Both the position numbers and the translations under genes were made by a program. Of a stretch of DNA of 64,000 nucleotides, positions 26,630 through 39,700 are shown in pieces. This stretch comes from Albifimbria verrucaria (lineage: Eukaryota; Ascomycota; Sordariomycetes; Hypocreales; Stachybotryaceae), in the NCBI GenBank assembly GCA_020081605.1, contig JAHREC010000049.1, positions 1,612,001-1,676,000 on the forward strand. The letters are read 5' to 3'. How positions within the stretch are numbered: the first letter of the stretch is position 1; each line of letters starts with the position of its first letter. Below the pieces are notes generated by a model. The model was not told the DNA's origin and ran no database searches. It saw nothing but the letters and a program-made list of their open reading frames with translations.

Positions 26630-29600
26630 GGCTACAGAATCTCGCAACGACGTGGAAGATTGCGGCTAAACGTGGGCATGAAGATGATGATTTGTTTCAA
26701 GGCGATGGCTGAGACAGAACAATAGGATTGTCTATCAAAGCTAAAAGGAGCTGTGGTTGGAAGTCGCGATGTGATCTCTTGGCAGACAAGCCATGGCATG
26801 ACATGGTATGACAATGCGGAAGACACGATATATAAGATCTAGAATGGCCCACGCTCGAAACCTAGGCAAAACCCAGAAATCAAGCTTGATTATGGAACGG
26901 AGGTCCAAGGGTCGGTTCACCAGCGGACATGACGCCGCCGCGAGGCCGGGACAGGGTGTAGAGCGGGAACTCTCACATAGGTCACGGACTATGAAGCTCG
27001 AACTCGAACCAATAGCACGACGCACAGGCAGATGAGACGGGAAACGCGGCATAGTGCGGCGCCGGGGGTGGTCGGTGGTCGGAGCTTATGAGGCGCGAGA
27101 TGCTGCTCCTTTGGTCTTTAGTGTGCTTCTCGCGGGTGTGGTGTGCAATGGCTCGGATATAAGGAGCCAGTAGATCTGCGACCGAGCCTAGCTTCCAGGG
27201 CTTCCTAGATGAAGGCTCGGTCATCTCTAACGTTATACACGTATTACCCGGGTTTGTCAGTAGATGAGTCACCTACGGTGGTTCGTTCTCTCGGAGACAT
27301 GTCTATCTGATGAGTTCCGCACTCCGCTAGGATTGATTATACATCTCCGCCTCTCTCGTCAACTATCATCCTTCGTTTTCGTCAGCCCGACACCCAATCG
27401 CAAAGATGGGTGTTCCGAGTCCCGCTCTAGGAGTGCGACCGACGCATAACCCATTACCTAGCCCTCGACCAGCATGCGCACCTGGCACTTTGGTTGAAGG
27501 CCAAATCCAATTCTTGCCGTACAGTTCAGTAACAAGATAACGTTAGATATTCTATGGGTGTTGCTATGCGCTGTAGCATTAACGTCTGGATCTCGATAGC
27601 CGTTGACCCGGGTCTCAGGCGGCTTAGCCTAGCTACCTATCTAGGCAACTATGACAATGGGTAGGTGTTTGAGAGGCGAGACAGACTCCGACACTATGCA
27701 TGAGAGGTGTCGAGTCGCAAACACAAACCCCCACAACGCTCTACAACAGGGCACCACCTAAACACCGTTGCTAGCACACGGATATTGCAAGACCCTTGGG
27801 CCTGGCCCTGACCTAAGCTGCGGCGTGAGAAAATGTTCGGCCGAGTCAGGAAGGCAAAGACAGGTGCGCGCATTCCAGAGCATGATTAACGCTGGTGGAA
27901 AATCCATCCCAAGACAACTAATGATGGCCCACTTGAGACGGGCTTCCTTTTCCCATGTGCTCGATAGTGTGTGTCCTTTGCAGCGCTAAATAAGCCCAAG
28001 TTGAGGGCATCCGTTTGTCACTAATAAGTCCAGGCCACGTCAACCCACCATGTATCCTGCACCGTAGTGACCAACAGGATGGTGTGCCATGCCTGATAGC
28101 GATCCATGACTTGCGAAAAGCATGCCCCAAGCAAGGTTTATACGGTAGAGGGAGCAACATTGAAAATAGTAAACAACCTTTCCATGGCTCACATTCAGAC
28201 ACATAGCGTGCTACGCAGTGGTAGGTGAACGGCCGGAGTTTTGAGGACCCGCACGGCGCTTCCTTGAATCGCGGCGCAGGGTCTCAAGCTAGAGCACCGG
28301 CTATGACGAAAAACGTAGGCGATCTAGACGCCTGGATGAGAAGAAGTAGACTGGTCTTGGCCACCCGGTTGTACCGACGCTACGGGATCATTGGACGTCA
28401 GCGGTAGCTTGCTTTTTCGTTAGCAATGTGAGCTACCTTAGCAAGATGAACGTGAGGTATGGTTCGTCCTAGAGTGTAAAAGGTAGTGAGATCCAGGATT
28501 CTGGTCGACTTAATCATGTCACTCTCGTTAGCAGAGCGGGTTTATGTCTTGGTTGACCACACAAAAGGAAGGTTTATGCAGCCGAGAGATTGATGGACAT
28601 GCAGGGCGTCGCGTTGGGTGGGTGGCCATGAGACCAAGATCCGAGACACCATAGCGATCGATTAATTAATCAATCAATCGTACAAAGAGAGATCGCAACT
28701 AGAGCCGCGATAGACGTAGTGCAAACCAGAGAAGTCTAATAGATGGCATTTATGGTTGCCAGATATATGCCAGGGAGAGTAGCATGGCCTGGCATGGGGA
28801 AGTATAATAGATGAGGAGTTCACGCCATGGCGAGAAAAAGGAAGTAAAATAAATGAGCTGCTGACGTCGAGCGACACCAACGGCAAGTGTTTGACAGCGC
28901 TAATACTGCCATCCAGCCACCGGCCGAACCACTCGCCTATGCGAAAGGAAGCGGTCCGAGCACAAGCACAAAGCAAGCCTGTTGGGTTGTGAGCTAACGC
29001 TGGGTTCACGGGGTCTGGCGACGATCAAGCGGCACAAGACGGCATGAGGGCGATTGTGATGCAAGTGGAATAAGGCGAAGATAGAGGAGAAAAAAGGGTG
29101 GTGCATGTAATACCAGACCTTGGCTTGCAATCCGTGGTTGCTGTACCGTATCTCTATTTGGCCGAATGACGATTTTCAAGCGTGGTTGGAACATAACTAT
29201 ACCTACCTACCTACCTACCTAATCTGGGTACGGAGTATTAATTACAGGTACCAACCGTTGGGACATGCATGGCATTTATGATGGCTTCTGCACAAAACAC
29301 AACAGAGAACCACGACACGACGTGATGCTCAAAACGGAGGGGGCCTGCTGCAAGGGACAAGCCCAACCTGGCCAAGTACCCGCAGGATCCCTGCTCCTCC
29401 AAAATTGCGTTGCTGCAGCCGAACGACAGCCTAAAGGGCAGGACAAGTACCTCACGCAGCGAGCGTTGGTGGCCGAGGTACTTAGCCCATGGGCCCTACT
29501 GACTGGCCTCCAGCGCAACACGACCGACAGGACCTACCTAAGCAGGGGAAAGCCACTCCGAAGCTAAGGCGCCGGCAGACGCTAAAACCACCCGACCCTT

Positions 29601-31385
29601 GCTGATTCGAATGGGTGGGAACCGTTGCTTGTTTTTTTGTGCTCCTTCTGCTCTGCTCGTTCTTTTCTCGCTTGTCTTGTTTCTGAAAAGACTCGAGGAC
29701 ATTACTCATGCGCGTGGGTACACGGGATTTTTTCTCTTGGGCTTGGCTTGGCTTGGCTTGGCTTTACCTTGTCTGGACTGCGTGAGTAGCAGTTAATCCG
29801 TATTTGATGCTACACTGGTGCTGGGTGCTGGGTGCTGGGTACTGGCGCTGATGCCATGCGCTACGTACCCTCCATCGCTTTTTCTCATTTTCCCATTTGG
29901 GTGTATGGCTTGCTGTGCTTTGTGTCCAGGCACAAATCCCAAGTGCTCGGGTCTTGATTGACTGACTGGCTGACTGATTGATTGATTGATTCACCCTCCC
30001 TCTCGCTGTCTCTTCTGTTCCTCAGATCAGCTGTAATAACTGCCAATCACCCGCGCCCAGAAAAAACTAGCTGCCAAAATTTGGCCATTTGACCTCGCTG
30101 CACATCCATTGACCGACTGAATCAGATCTTGGGTTATATGCATGGCTTGAGAGGTGGTGTGGTGTGGTGTGCACAGCACCATGCACCACCGCCGCCGTCT
30201 GATCTCAAGTCTTCCCGCACCCCGTCCCCATCCATCACCCATTCATCCATCCATCTATCCATCCACATCCACTCGTCCATCGAAGCTCATGGGCCTCTCC
30301 GTTGCCCGTCCAAAGCGGATCCCGCGCTTCCAGCTTAGATCCCTGTCCACTTCACCTCCCCATTCCCCACCCCAACCTGGACCTGGCCCTCTCGTCTCCC
30401 CTAATCAATACTAACCCACGAGTATCGCGAGCGCTAACACGCCCAAATTTGCCGACTGGCAGGGCTCCCTGCGCGCTTCTCGTTTCACCTCGACTCTGTC
30501 TGTCTGCTGTCTCTCGCCTCTCTCCTCCCCGTTCTTCACTCTCGCGAGCCTTGCCTTAGCACAGCGAGCCAACCCCAGAGCCAGGCCAAGTCAAGCCAGC
30601 GTCGTCAACGCCAGCACGCTCGGCCGCTGCATCGCAAAGGCTCAGCTACGCCCCGTTCCCTTCTTCTCCCCAAGGTTGTTTACCTGAAAAACAACCTCAT
30701 CGGCTGGCTTGCGTCCAACCTCTCCTTGAACCGAAACGTCGACGCCAACCTTGACAGTCTCGATTTCGACAGCCAACATCGACGCCAAACGTCAACGCCC
30801 GGCCTCTCCTTCTCTCGTTGACCGCTCACCTTCCTTCTCGCCATCACAGTCTCTCCTTGCTTCGACTTATTTCTATCCTTCTGTCTCTCCCTAATCAGAC
30901 CTCCCCGTGTCTTACCTCAAGCTGGCCACGCTTGGTTTCCCGACTCTCATTACACCTTTGTCTCATCGCCTAACCGCGTCGCTCCTTGTCCCATCGCGTT
31001 GGATGTCAGCAAAAGCTTGGTTCTAATTCATGACCATCACTTGAGAGGTTCCATCCTTCTTTTTGGTTACGGCGTCCAATTCGACGAGCATTGAAGCATT
31101 ACTCCGCCACCTCGAATCGTCCCGAGCATTAATCAACACGCGCGCTCGAGCGTATCGGCTCCAACGTCCCATGATCAGCGAGCATTAATTGGCGGGCTCT
31201 TTACTGTTTTCTTCCTCGACGACGCATCTTTACCCTGGTCGGATTTCAAGCTCAAAATCGAAAGCCAGCCTAGTCTCATTTGTGGCCTCGGTCAAACTCG
31301 TAAGGCGTTGCCGGCTTCCTGCATGGCCGTGCTGTCTTCGCCTCGTCACAGACGCCAAACGAGGGCACGAGCCCATCGGTCCGTC
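26630..31385. other. 4.8 kb gene-free stretch with tandem repeats and a long pyrimidine-rich leader
   Basis: No protein-coding gene recognised on either strand. Short tandem repeats are concentrated here: ACCT units at 29201-29220, GGCTT at 29740-29765, GCTGGGT at 29818-29843, GATT at 29970-29992, GGTGT at 30150-30170 and CCAT at 30238-30262. From about 30240 to 31000 the plus strand is strongly C/T-rich, which suggests a long promoter and 5' leader for the SH3 membrane protein gene. Confidence 0.55.
29740..29992. repeat. Cluster of short tandem repeats
   Basis: Three different microsatellites lie within 250 bases: GGCTT about five units at 29740-29765, GCTGGGT about three units at 29818-29843, and GATT about four units at 29970-29992. 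They sit about 1.4-1.65 kb upstream of the SH3 membrane protein start. Confidence 0.8.
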
Positions 31386-33245
31386 ATGGAGAGAGCCATC
31401 CTAGCGCTGCTCGCGGTCTCGCCGGCTCTTGTGGCTGCGCAGGCTTCGGGTGAGTGTATATCACTGCAAGGCTCTACCGCCTGCTCGGCCTTTCAGTCAG
31501 CTTCCATTTCTACCAGCCAGCAATTGATTGATCTCTTGTATGTATTGACCCCTTACAGTGACGCGCCATGTCAAGCTTATCAATTTTCTTAGCTCGTTTT
31601 TGCGATTTGTATCGGACCGGGCTTCTTTCGACGAACAGCTGTCGTCGTACGTTAGGACAACTTATCTGCAGGAAAAGTAAGTGGAGCTGCGTTTGACGTT
31701 GACCGAACCTTGGACTTATCAATCCCCAGGTTTCAAAACACATTCCAGTGTGGAAATGTGAACTTCAATGGATCCGATGAACTTTATCCCCGCTTCACAA
31801 CCTCAGTCCTCTGCAATGCCATCATCCAAAATTCAGTTGATGCTTGCAATCTTTCCACCGAAAACTCGCGACCTCTCTGCGCCGATTCATGTGCCGACTT
31901 CGCCCAGAGTGAAGCGTATCTCACAGCCGACGACAGTCTATGCTCCAACCCCGAGGCGACCTCGGCAATTTGATTCGAGCCGATTTCATCAATTGTCAAT
32001 TACCCGATGGATCCCTATCGACGAGTTCCTGCATCTCCGGCATAAAAAATGAACCCGACAACTGTGGTTTCGCTGCCAGCACCATTGGTTTCTGCTCGTA
32101 CTGTGCCGAGGGAGGTACCAACTCAACCGACACATGCTGCTACAACTCCAATGCAGAGCAGCGTTGCGAGGGGTCAAGCTCCCTACCATCACTCAAACTA
32201 TCTCCCTCAGCACGGTGACAGCATCGCCAAGCCCAACGGAATCTGCCAGTGGCGATGGTAGCACAGACAAGGGCCGTGATGATGGAGGCAGCGACGGTCT
32301 GAGTGGAGGAGCCATTGCTGGCATTGTCATCGGTGCTCTTGCTGGAGTCGCCATCCTCGCCGCCCTGCTGTTTTTCTGCTTCAGAAGGATGCGACGAAGG
32401 CCCGGTAGTCAGCAAGGCAGTATTTTCAACCAGCCTTCGCCGGCAAGGCAAGGGGCCCCTATGTCCCAGCCAAAAGAAAGTGGATCGCAGGTCGCGCCCC
32501 AGGGATATGAAGTTCTTCCAGGAGGACGCGTTGCCCGCATGTCTGCACTGGAAGGACATTCGGGTGACAGCCACCACCACGGTTCAGCTATGGCTGCCGG
32601 AGCCGTTGGGGCTGGAGCTGGCTACATGGCGGGGCGACGTAAGGGCGGTGATCGCTCTTCCTCAGAGGACTATGCCTATACCCCGGTCATGGATAATCGT
32701 TCTGGCCTGGGCCACGGTCCTCCCGCTACTTCTAGGAGAAACGGTTCGCTCTCCAGCAATTCCATGTTTGGAAGCTCCGTGCCGCAATCGCCCACGAGTG
32801 CCGGAGATTTCTCCTCCCTCAGGCCGTAGCAAGCCAACAATCAGAACAACTACCATTTTTCAAGGACTATTATTCCCAGGACGACATTCACCCAGGCGAT
32901 CGAGTCGCTGTTCTTTGGGCATACCAGCCGCGCGCACCGGATGAGTTTGCATTGGAGCGTGGCGACATGCTCAAGGTTGTGGGCATCTGGGACGATGGAT
33001 GGGCAACCGGTATTTTGTCCGATGAACGCGTTGAGGAATGGGAATTGCGCCGGCAGGCACAGAGGGACAGCGGCGTGTCCAATGCATCTGGCCGCCGTGA
33101 CGAGTCTCCAGTCGCTTCTGGCGAGATCAAGGCATTCCCATTGGTTTGTGTCTGCCTCCCAGAGCACTGGAGGAAGACGATCGAAGGCGACGGCTCGACC
33201 GACGTCGGTTCCAGCAGCCAACATGGTCACTCAACGATCCTGTGA
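31386..33245 (+). CDS. Single-pass membrane protein with cytoplasmic SH3 domain
   Basis: Exons 31386-31537, 31593-31676 and 31730-33245. Order: signal peptide (ILALLAVSPALVAAQA); a cysteine-rich outer domain of about 200 residues (CNLSTENSRPLCADSCADF, TIGFCSYCAEGG, DTCCYNSNAEQRCEG); a Ser/Thr-rich stalk; a transmembrane helix (AIAGIVIGALAGVAILAALL) followed by a stop-transfer FRRMRRR; a disordered Gly/Ser/His-rich segment; and an SH3 domain near the C-terminus (VAVLWAYQPRAPDEFALERG, GIWDDGWATGIL). The architecture resembles yeast Fus1 or a single-pass sensor feeding polarity or MAPK modules, but orthology is not claimed. Three deletions: C run 31949-31952, G run 32170-32173 and 32822-32825. 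The third would remove the whole SH3 domain from a naive prediction. Restored length 584 residues, exactly in frame. Confidence 0.85.
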
Positions 33246-34233
33246 AGCCATTCCTGAATCAGCTTACCACGATTGTCTTGAATATGCCATTTGATCGCGC
33301 CTGACTGAAGACACATGGGCTACGACGTTTTGTGTTTCAATCGCTCTTCGGTGTAATATCAGACTTATCGCCGCACCGATGTTCCAGGACCGAATAGAAA
33401 CTGTCTGTTGCCCATGTTTCTAGAAGGCGATATTGGCGGCCTCGACGGAACAGAAATCGACTACGCTGTTGCACATAATTGCATTGTTGGAACTGCGCCT
33501 CGACTTTTCCGAATAAAGAGTCCAACGCTCTTTGCCTCGAATACTACATTTCTCTTCATTCGACTAATGATGGCACAATGCCAGCAAGCCTCTGGCTACT
33601 GCTGTGCTTCAAAATCTACAGCCACCGCGACTACTGCGCGGACCGTTTTACGACATGAACGCCCAACGAATTTCATAATGCACCATCCTCATTCTCACCC
33701 ATGCTTTGTCATTTTATATACCCAGTGTGGCGACCCGGGAGGTTTGATAGAGGGCAAGCCTTTAGACAGATAATTCTGCCAATCATGAAACTCTGCCACC
33801 GCTAGAGGTGACAAGTTGCCGGCTGGCACAGTCTGGAGGCTGGGAGGGGTTGACTTGGAAGATTCACTTACATATTCATTCGCCATTATGGCAATACTTA
33901 TGACGCTATACTTAACATTAGTCCTCTACGGAGGAGACCTAGCTCCTATTTACTTTATCTTAGTTATTAGAAAAGACGTCTTAGCACCCACCTTACTAGT
34001 CCCGTCAAGTGTTGAAAGTGAATTGATGATGTATTGTTCGATTTGTTAATTTATCTAGACAAATATGTCTACATAAGCCTCCTGAGGCATACTTCAGTTT
34101 ATCTAGTACCAAGTACGCAGTGTGAAACGGAAAGCAGTAATGCGATCTAATAGCTAACGTATATCGTATAGGTCATCCAGGGCTTTTCGCCGACATGTAG
34201 GTAGATGTAGTGTGCCATCGTGTAGATCACGAC
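33246..34233. other. Intergenic with an AT-rich segment
   Basis: No gene recognised. The segment 33880-34110 is rich in TA and TTA steps and carries a broken open frame. It could be a small RIP-mutated relic, but no transposon protein or terminal repeat is visible. Confidence 0.35.
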
Positions 34234-36026
34234 TTAGAATACACCGCCACCGAGGATAAAGAGGCGTTCCTCCTCCTTCTTAACCCATTGGATAATCTTA
34301 TTGGCCCTTGGGTTATTGCCGTCCTGGATAAGTTGGGGCCGGCAATGCAGTAGAACTCGAAGATTGGAGTGATCCAAGCTAGCGATGTGCACTCGTCCCC
34401 GATGCAATGTTGGACCTTCAGATGTGCGTTCTTAGCGTGTACCGAAGCGTGCAGGCTGTGGTAGACGGACATGAGGCGCCGCCGCTCGACGACGTCGGCA
34501 AAGGCAGGTGCCAGGAAGACATGCAGAACTGCACGTTGGGACGAGACTTGTATAAGAAGTGGCTGATCTGGCTACCGGGAACGACATCGGGGATTTTGGG
34601 GCGGCCGAGGCGAGAGGCATCACGGATGATGCTCAGGCTCCCATTTTTGGCGAGTTGCTGTGCTACGCTATCTCGCATCTGCTTCAAGTCATAGAAGCTC
34701 TCGCGATCCGCACTGATAAGGATCATGGCAATCTCCTCATCTGTGGAATGCCCCTGCGCAGCGGCTGGTGCGGTAGCCTGTTCGCCGCTGACGCCTTCGA
34801 AAAAGCTTACATACATGTAGAGGTAGCCCTGGTTGTTGAAAGCTGGTAGACACAAGGGAATCCAGTTTTCGCCGCCGCCGGCTTTAATGCCATCTGATTC
34901 AAATAGCATGTTGAATATGAGCTGGAGGTCGCTGGGGTGGAGCGAGTGACGGCGCGGGCGTATCACGCTCACGAGCTTTCCACCGGCCACGATGAGGCCG
35001 TAGAGCAGCTTGTCGGTCCTCAGCTTGAGAAACGTGTTGTTGATAGAGGCGCGGTGGGACTTGCGGAGCTTGAGACACTCCAGCGAGCCTAATAGCGCGG
35101 AAGCCGAGCCCTTGGTGAAGTTGTCCGCGAGTGAGGACAGCAGCGACTCCGTCCCTTGAAGGGGCTTGCGGAGATCGGTGGATGGCCGGTGGACAAAGAT
35201 GTTGCGAAGGGTGGGTAGCGTCAGGGTGGATAATATCTGCATGTACAGAGCCTCTAGCTGAGCGCGCAACTGTGTGTCGCTCTCGCCCAGCTTGCTGATG
35301 GCCACGAAGTACAGCGGTCCCTGTATGGAGATGATAAAGCGCGTATCTCCGGCGGAGAAGGCGTGGAGAGGATTCTTTGCTCCTTCGAAGAAAGAGATGA
35401 TTGTTTGAATAACGCCGATGGAGGAGTTGATGAGGCTCAGATCGCCGTGTCGGCTCCAGATGGGCTTGCCTGCCGACGACAGAATCATGTAGTGCTTGAG
35501 CTTGGACTTCCAGACCGCCAGTTTCTCGTCGTCGTTGAACTGCTCGCCCGTGTCCTCGGGGAGGGCGTCGAATTCGATATCGAAGTCGGCGAGGCGGTCT
35601 TGAGACCGGTGCCGGGGCTTCTCGAAGGGTTTCATGGTCGCCGATTGCGACCGTAGCAGGTTCCAGGCGGGGCTGCGCCGGTTGAACTCGCCAGCGAGGA
35701 GGCTCGCCATGTCGCCCGCAGGTCGCATCGTCGGGGCGAAGCTCATGACGCTCGCCGCATCGTCGGCCTGGGTATCGGCGAGGCTCGGCCGTCGGCTGGG
35801 CGTGGCATGGCCGCTCCTGGAGGGGTGGACACGGCTCGTGGATCGGACGAGGTGAAGGTGCCGCGGAGCCATCAGGGAAGGACAGCGTCTGGATGTCTAT
35901 TGGGGTGATGGCGGTAGTGGCCGGGGCCTGTAGCGGATTGGAGTCGGGAGAGACGGCCGTGGATGGCCGAGGCGGCAACGGCGGTCGTCGCTCCTCATCC
36001 GGAGGAGGTGGTGTCTCCGGAGCCAT
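34234..36026 (-). CDS. MON1: Vacuolar fusion protein Mon1
   Basis: With Ccz1 forms the GEF that activates the Rab7 homologue Ypt7 on late endosomes, vacuoles and autophagosomes. Intronless. A Pro-rich N-terminus ([19 protein letters not shown]) precedes the longin-type core: [59 protein letters not shown], and the C-terminal block [20 protein letters not shown] ending GVF. Four deletions are required: 35871-35876, G run 35822-35825, A run 34517-34518 and C run 34315-34317. The restored frame is exactly 1,797 bases, 598 residues. The start at 36026 follows from the corrected N-terminus (SFPDGSRGTF then the Ser/Arg-rich region). Without correction the first 55 or so residues and the last 90 are lost. 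Divergent from DOP1. Confidence 0.93.
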
Positions 36027-36740
36027 TGTGGTGTAGTAGACGGAGGCGTTGCATCTCAGCGTGACCGTGACTCAGTCGAGCAGGTTTGGGGAGAGGCAAA
36101 TGATCCCTATAAGTACGTGATGTCCTCCGCAGGTGCTAGTGGCTCCAACCCTGCCATCGTCTAGTCGTCCGAGTGTCGAGGCATGTTGACGTGGTGAGGT
36201 CATATCCAAAACCATGGTTGGTTGGCGAGAGAGGCCTCATCAACGTCCGAGAGGTACGTACCTCGGGGCCCTGTAGGATGTACCACTATAAGTTAGTATG
36301 TAGGTTGGTAGGATGAGGGGCGGCCCCAGTGCTGTCCTGTGCTGTGGCTGCGGTGGCTGTTGTGCTAAAAATTGCCTGGTATGGTGGTAAGAGGTGCCTA
36401 GCCCAGGTACACTGTACTCCGTACTGGAGGTACGTCCCTAGGTACGTCCCTCCCTTTGAGGCTGGTTTCTTCGAGCCACCCACCCCACCAATCACACCAC
36501 TAGGTACCTGGCCAAAACGGCCACGTCCCTGCTGACGTCCCTTGATGGCTGGAGCCAAGCGTGGGACAGGCTACAGTGCCATTTACTCCAGGTGCATGTG
36601 CCTAGCATCTCGATGGCCTCGCGCTCTCCCATTGCGCCCACCACATAGCCCGCGAGCCCGGCTGAAAGCGATGGTTTACGATTCACGAGCCCGACGAGTT
36701 ATGCCCACCTGCCATTCACTCGCCCTGCTCAACCACAACC
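36027..36740. promoter_or_regulatory. Shared divergent promoter MON1 / DOP1
   Basis: 714 bases between divergent start codons. Contains GTACCTA/TAGGTAC-type strings at 36245-36265 and 36420-36445, and a TACTCCGTAC palindrome-like string at about 36414-36424. No gene inside. Confidence 0.5.
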
Positions 36741-39700
36741 ATGGCGCTTGATCCCGGATCGGGTCGACGGTCGGTCTCCCCGATAGCTCGGGACGAGACT
36801 CGCCCATTCCCAGGCAGTGGAGGAACCAACTCGGTGGAGGTGCGCGATGATTGCGAATGCAGCACCGACTTTGGAGCTTGCGCTGACTTTGACTTGCTTG
36901 ACCAGAGGAGACCCCGGCAAAGGACAAGGTATTCCGTCGATATGCCTCCGGAGTGGACAGAGTGCTGTCGCTCTTCGATACCACGTTGGAGGAGTGGGCG
37001 GATTATATATCATTCCTCAATAAACTTCTAAAGGTTCGATATGCGATGTTACAAGCTTGCGGCTGCAGAAAAGCTCGTTCTAACCCTTCCTGCTCAGGCA
37101 CTTCAAGCTCGACCTTCGACTATTACAACGATACCTTCAAGGGCCACGGTTGCGAAACGACTGGCGCAGTGTCTTAACCCTGCCCTACCCTCCGGAGTAC
37201 ATCAGAAGGCCTTGGAGGTGTACCAATATGTGTTCACAGTCATTGGCAAAGATGGACTATCGCGGGATCTTCCACTTTACTTGCCCGGCCTTGCGCCCAC
37301 GCTCTCCTTCGCTTCGCTCTCCGTCCGGTCACCCTACCTCGACCTGCTGGAGCACCACTTTCTCGCAGTGGACCCGCGATCTCTCCGCCCTGCTATGAGA
37401 TCGATCATTCTGGCGCTTCTGCCTGGCTTGGAGGACGAGACGAGCGAGGACTTTGACCGGACTCTACGTCTTGTTGCTGGCTTTAAGGAGGCTATCCGAC
37501 CAGCCGGGAGCGAGGAGCTTACGGAACAGCACTCCTCGGGTGACGATTACTTTTGGCAATGCTTCTTCCTCGCTTCGATAACAAGTCACAGCCGTCGGTC
37601 AGGGGCATTGGCGTATTTGGTGCGGTATCTCCCTGTGTTGGAGCCCAAACGAAATGACAGCTCCCCAAAGACGGAAGACGACGACCAAGCTTCATTGAAA
37701 AAGAAGATTTCACTTATAATAACATCCCCGAACCTGGTCTTCTGGTCAGATGCTTTGCTAGCGGCTTAGGGGATGAGCAACTGCTGATCCAGCGCGGGTT
37801 TCTGGACTTGCTTGTCACACACCTGCCCTTGGACTGCGACGTTCTACAAACCAGAGTGAAGCCTGGAGACCTAGAAATCCTGCTAAAGGCCGCCGCCGGG
37901 GTAGTCACGAGGCGTGATATGAGTTTGAACAGGCGTCTGTGGGCATGGCTTCTGGGACCGGAACCGACCACAGCTGACGACAAGAACGGGGCTGAATCTA
38001 ATGAACCACAACTAAACTACTTGAATTCTAAAACCAGCTATTTCGAAGAATATGGCCTGCAGCCGTTGACGAAAGCTCTGTTGGACCTAATACGGGGTAC
38101 AGCCAACTCCAGTGCATCTGAGAGGGCTCGTCCTTTCAGAATTTGCCTGTCCTTGATGGATAGATGGGAGATTGGCGGACTAATCGTCCCGGAGGTCTTT
38201 CTTCCTGTTATTGAGAGCGTGCGTCGTTTCCAAAACGAGACATCCTCAAAACCCGAATATACAGATGTACTGCGAAGCGCGAGCGTCTTCTTCGATGGCA
38301 TAGAAAGCGGTCTTATTTACGGTGAACTTGTAGGGCTGCTAGCTCAAGCAATGGGCCCAGGAGCTCTCTCTGTTGACAGCCGCATTGACAAGCTGAACCT
38401 CGTCAACTTTATCCTGACCAACTTCAATGTCCGTGAAGAAGAAATGATTACTATCCATGCCCCGCTTGCCTGTCTAGCAGCTCTGGCCATGCTGGAAGAC
38501 TCGAGAAGCCGTCAGCCCGCAGGAAACTCGTTTAGCAGACTGTCAGAGCAAGTTCTTGATATCGCCACGGCGCTGTTGGATCTTGTACCAGAGCGCACGT
38601 TTCGAGAAGACAATGGTAAACAAAAGAAAGATGCCTCAAAGCAGTTGCCCAATATGGAGGTTCTGAAGAAAATCAAAGATTTCTATGTGACCGAACAGGG
38701 CAACATTGAAGCTTCGCCGCCTCCTTTCAACTCATTGGAGTTTGGGCTACTACTTTTGCAGAAAGCTGTCAACTTCATCTGCGATGATGACAGTTCCAAC
38801 TCTCTGGGAGACTGGGGCATTCGTGTCAGGCTATTAAGCCTGGCTCTAGTCAAAACCCCTACAGCATACTATCTGGACACTCAACGTCTGCTGGCTTTTA
38901 TACAGCATCAACTAGCACAGCAAGACCAACTTCCCTTTCTCAATTCTCGTCCATCATCCATCTTGCCACACAGCTCTACAGCACTGAGAGAATCGAGTTG
39001 GCTGACCTATCTGCACTTGTCCCGCCCTTGGTCCGACATGCATGGTCTTACCTGTCTGCATCCGAGCCCCGGTACCACGTCGAATCTGTTCGTTGCCTCT
39101 GGCAGCTACAGACCGCTCTCTCAGCATTGAACCGCGATATCGAAGCCGCTATTTCAGCTATTCTCGTGGATTCGGGTATTGGTTCAAGCGCAAACTGCAG
39201 CGCCGCTGATATTGGGCGTACCTTTGGTGTCCTTTGGTCACATACCCTTCAAGATAACCAGTCAGATCGTCGTGGTTCGAAGACACCCTTGTTTGAGCAA
39301 AAGTTCATATTCAGACTCTCGGGGATGGACAACTACGAGCTCATGTTGACACAGCCTCTCTTCCTTGTCTTGGACGCACTAATTGATGATACTACTCAAC
39401 TGCATATGGCTGTGAAGTCTTGGCTTAGTAGCATGGTGGGCATAGACAGGTATGGGTGAACATTACACATGGTCAATTCACGCTAACCAAAGTACAGACT
39501 CCTTCTCGTGTTTGTGAACAAATTATCAGGCCTACCTTTCCTCAAGGACACCGCTAGTAGTGGCGCCAATAACGTGATACTGGGAGAGCCGCTTATATTC
39601 TCTGAGGACGATGATCTTGACCTATGCCTGTACTACCTACGTACTCTCCATCATGTTCTTCGCTACTCCGGGACTGTCTCTTGGGCCGTCCTAGCCTCAA

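Noticed and set aside
34899..36026. 375-residue frame over the MON1 N-terminal half
   Set aside because: Only its first 54 or so residues are the true MON1 N-terminus; the rest is the wrong frame after a deletion.
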